Shown piece by piece: positions 55,039 through 56,774 of a stretch of 56,774 nt of DNA. The notes beneath the pieces were generated by a model, which was not told where the DNA came from, did not search any database, and worked only from the letters and a program-made list of their open reading frames with translations. The translations under genes and the position numbers were made by a program. The stretch lies in contig JAFXVI010000021.1 in the NCBI GenBank assembly GCA_017524595.1, forward strand, positions 1 through 56,774, read 5' to 3'. The DNA comes from Lachnospiraceae bacterium (GTDB taxonomy: Bacteria; Bacillota; Clostridia; Lachnospirales; Lachnospiraceae). How positions within the stretch are numbered: position 1 is the stretch's first letter; the number at the start of each line of letters is the position of its first letter.

Positions 55039-55881
55039 ATGGGAATCAAAACATATAACCCATATACACCTTCGAGAAGGCAGATGAGCGGGTCCGATTT
55101 TTCAGAGATAACCAAGACGACCCCGGAGAAATCACTGACCTACTCACTTAAGAAGAACGCCGGACGTAACAACCAGGGTAAGATAACTGTAAGGCATCAC
55201 GGCGGCGGCAACAGAAGGAAGTACAGGATAATCGATTTTAAGAGAAATAAGGACGGAATTCCGGCTAACGTAGTTGCGATCGAGTACGATCCCAACAGGA
55301 CTGCAAATATCGCACTTATCTGCTACGCAGACGGACAGAAGTCATACATCCTCGCACCCGAGGGACTTAAGGTTGGCATGAAGGTCATGAACGGTCCCGA
55401 GGCCGAGGTAAGGACAGGTAACTGTTTACCGCTGTCCCAGATACCTGTAGGTACACTTGTTCATAACATTGAGCTGTATCCCGGCAAGGGTGGCCAGATG
55501 GTCCGCAGCGCAGGAAACAGCGCACAGCTCATGGCTAAGGAAGGAAAGTACGCAACACTCCGTCTTCCTTCGGGCGAAATGAGAATGGTACCTTTAAATG
55601 CAAGGGCAACGATAGGAGTTATAGGCAACGGTGATCACAACCTTATCAACATAGGTAAGGCAGGACGTAAGCGTCACATGGGCATCAGGCCTACGGTACG
55701 CGGTTCGGTTATGAACCCTAACGACCATCCGCATGGTGGTGGTGAAGGAAGATCCCCGATCGGACGTCCGGGTCCCTGCACACCGTGGGGCAAGCCTGCA
55801 CTTGGTCTTAAGACCAGGAAGAAGAACAAGAAGTCCAATAAGCTGATCGTAAGACGCAGAGATGGACGTACGATCAAATAA
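55039..55881 (+). CDS. rplB: Large ribosomal subunit protein L2
   Basis: The 280-residue protein supports the peptidyl-transferase centre. Typical features are Y-N-P-Y-T-P-S-R-R near the start, [12 protein letters not shown], and the C-terminal loop [11 protein letters not shown], which contains the conserved functional histidine. Confidence 0.98.
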   Translation: MGIKTYNPYTPSRRQMSGSDFSEITKTTPEKSLTYSLKKNAGRNNQGKITVRHHGGGNRRKYRIIDFKRNKDGIPANVVAIEYDPNRTANIALICYADGQKSYILAPEGLKVGMKVMNGPEAEVRTGNCLPLSQIPVGTLVHNIELYPGKGGQMVRSAGNSAQLMAKEGKYATLRLPSGEMRMVPLNARATIGVIGNGDHNLINIGKAGRKRHMGIRPTVRGSVMNPNDHPHGGGEGRSPIGRPGPCTPWGKPALGLKTRKKNKKSNKLIVRRRDGRTIK

Positions 55882-55913
55882 ACCATAGTTGATAAGTTTT
55901 AGGAGGAGAAAAA

Positions 55914-56195
55914 ATGGCTAGATCACTTAAGAAGGGCCCGTTTGCTGACGAGAGTTTATTGAAGAAGATAGATGCAATGAATGCATCTAACGATAAGCAG
56001 GTAATAAAGACCTGGTCACGTCGTTCAACGATCTTCCCTTCATTTGTCGGACATACGATAGCCGTTCATGACGGAAGGAAGCATGTTCCGGTATATGTAA
56101 CCGAAGATATGGTAGGACATAAGCTCGGTGAGTTCGTTGCAACAAGAACTTACAGGGGACATGGCAAGGACGAGAAGAAGAGTAAGGTTAAGTAA
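55914..56195 (+). CDS. rpsS: Small ribosomal subunit protein S19
   Basis: The 93-residue protein starts [10 protein letters not shown] and has W-S-R-R-S-T-I-F-P and G-H-K-L-G-E-F, as in all S19 proteins. It binds 16S rRNA in the head of the 30S subunit together with S13. AGGAGGA precedes it. Confidence 0.98.
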   Translation: MARSLKKGPFADESLLKKIDAMNASNDKQVIKTWSRRSTIFPSFVGHTIAVHDGRKHVPVYVTEDMVGHKLGEFVATRTYRGHGKDEKKSKVK

Positions 56196-56227
56196 GTATA
56201 AGATAGTTTGAAAGGAGGTAATTTCCA

Positions 56228-56614
56228 ATGGCAAAAGGACATAGATCCCAGATCAAGAGAGAGAGAAATGCAAACAAGGATACAAGACCCTCAGCCAAGC
56301 TGTCTTATGCAAGGGTGTCGGTCCAGAAGGCTTGTTTCGTTCTGGATGCTATAAGGGGTAAGGATGTGCAGACAGCACTCGGTATCCTTACATACAATCC
56401 CAGGTATGCATCAGGTTTAATCAAGAAATTATTGGAGTCGGCGATCGCTAATGCCGAGAACAACAACGGCATGAATGCGGAGAATCTTTATGTGGCTGAA
56501 TGCTACGCCAACAAGGGTCCCACAATGAAGCGTATAAGACCCAGGGCACAGGGCAGAGCATATCGTATAGAAAAGAGAATGAGTCACATTACAGTAGTTC
56601 TGGATGAAAGGTAG
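56228..56614 (+). CDS. rplV: Large ribosomal subunit protein L22
   Basis: The 128-residue protein has the L22 features: an N-terminal basic helix, A-I-R-G-K-D-V-Q-T-A and the beta-hairpin end G-P-T-M-K-R-I-R-P-R-A-Q-G-R-A. This hairpin lines the exit tunnel, where macrolide-resistance changes occur. AAAGGAGG precedes the ATG. Confidence 0.98.
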   Translation: MAKGHRSQIKRERNANKDTRPSAKLSYARVSVQKACFVLDAIRGKDVQTALGILTYNPRYASGLIKKLLESAIANAENNNGMNAENLYVAECYANKGPTMKRIRPRAQGRAYRIEKRMSHITVVLDER

Positions 56615-56624
56615 GAGGAAATAA

Positions 56625-56774
56625 ATGGGACAGAAAGTTAATCCTCACGGCTTAAGAGTCGGCGTGATCAAGGGCTGGGAATCCAACTGGTATGCAGCCG
56701 GCAAGGATTTCGCAGTCAATATCGAAGAAGATCACAAGATCCGTAAGTATCTGAAGAAGAGACTGTACGATTCC
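56625..56774 (+). CDS. rpsC: Small ribosomal subunit protein S3, 3'-truncated by the window
   Basis: The first 50 residues are visible and start [13 protein letters not shown], then G-W-E-S-N-W-Y, diagnostic of S3. The gene runs off the right edge. TAGGAGGA lies before the ATG, 10 nt after rplV. Confidence 0.97.
   Translation, partial: MGQKVNPHGLRVGVIKGWESNWYAAGKDFAVNIEEDHKIRKYLKKRLYDS

Noticed and set aside
1..56774. Mobile element, prophage, tRNA or rRNA content
   Set aside because: No transposase, integrase, phage structural gene, terminal inverted repeat, cloverleaf or rRNA-like sequence was found by reading.

Overview
The window reads as a chromosome segment of a low-to-mid GC Firmicute, most likely a Lachnospiraceae (Butyrivibrio-like) Clostridium relative. 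The support is the Firmicute-type S10 ribosomal protein order, purine-rich Shine-Dalgarno sites, a Firmicute-class GalT, Big2/GH25 surface proteins and DUF4190/DUF2752 small membrane proteins. No mobile element, CRISPR array, tRNA or rRNA was seen.

Layout. (1) 1-7750: the 3' part of a large repetitive surface protein, a STAS-kinase fusion, a membrane diguanylate cyclase and a GT-C type membrane glycosyltransferase. (2) 7873-9973: a two-gene unit with a nucleotide-sugar dehydrogenase and a YdjC/ChbG-type deacetylase. (3) 10031-about 43790: a very long, tightly packed, all-plus-strand cell-surface polysaccharide locus. It starts from a good sigma-A promoter and holds rmlB and rmlA, a membrane-anchored GH25 protein, rmlC, a Wzm/Wzt-type ABC exporter, a methyltransferase-kinase fusion, several (often tandem-domain) GT2 glycosyltransferases and a phosphoglucomutase. 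It continues with two candidate polyprenyl-phosphate-sugar decoration modules, an esterase lipoprotein, a kinase-like/HAD pair, a polyprenyl glycosylphosphotransferase, an unusual ClpX, an MBOAT acyltransferase pair and a CPBP protease. (4) 43831-51971: housekeeping and accessory genes, namely a zinc-ribbon/DUF2752 pair, an rRNA-type methyltransferase, putP, galT, a GGDEF-EAL protein and galE. (5) 52042-56774: a small uncharacterised gene, a terminator, then the S10 operon (rpsJ, rplC, rplD, rplW, rplB, rpsS, rplV, start of rpsC) behind a structured leader of about 240 nt.

How it fits together. The mutase, RmlA, RmlB and RmlC would supply dTDP-4-keto-rhamnose; rmlD is not in the window. The glycosylphosphotransferase would prime undecaprenyl phosphate, GT2 enzymes would extend the chain, and the ABC exporter, whose ATPase carries a Wzt-like C-terminal domain, would move it out. 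The gene directly after the exporter fuses a SAM methyltransferase to a kinase-like domain, the architecture of the Gram-negative chain terminator WbdD. My leading hypothesis is therefore a Gram-positive capped-chain export system. Outer-face GT-C enzymes, an MBOAT acyltransferase and a lipoprotein esterase could decorate or trim the polymer. Two cyclic-di-GMP genes flank the region, but no c-di-GMP receptor is evident here.
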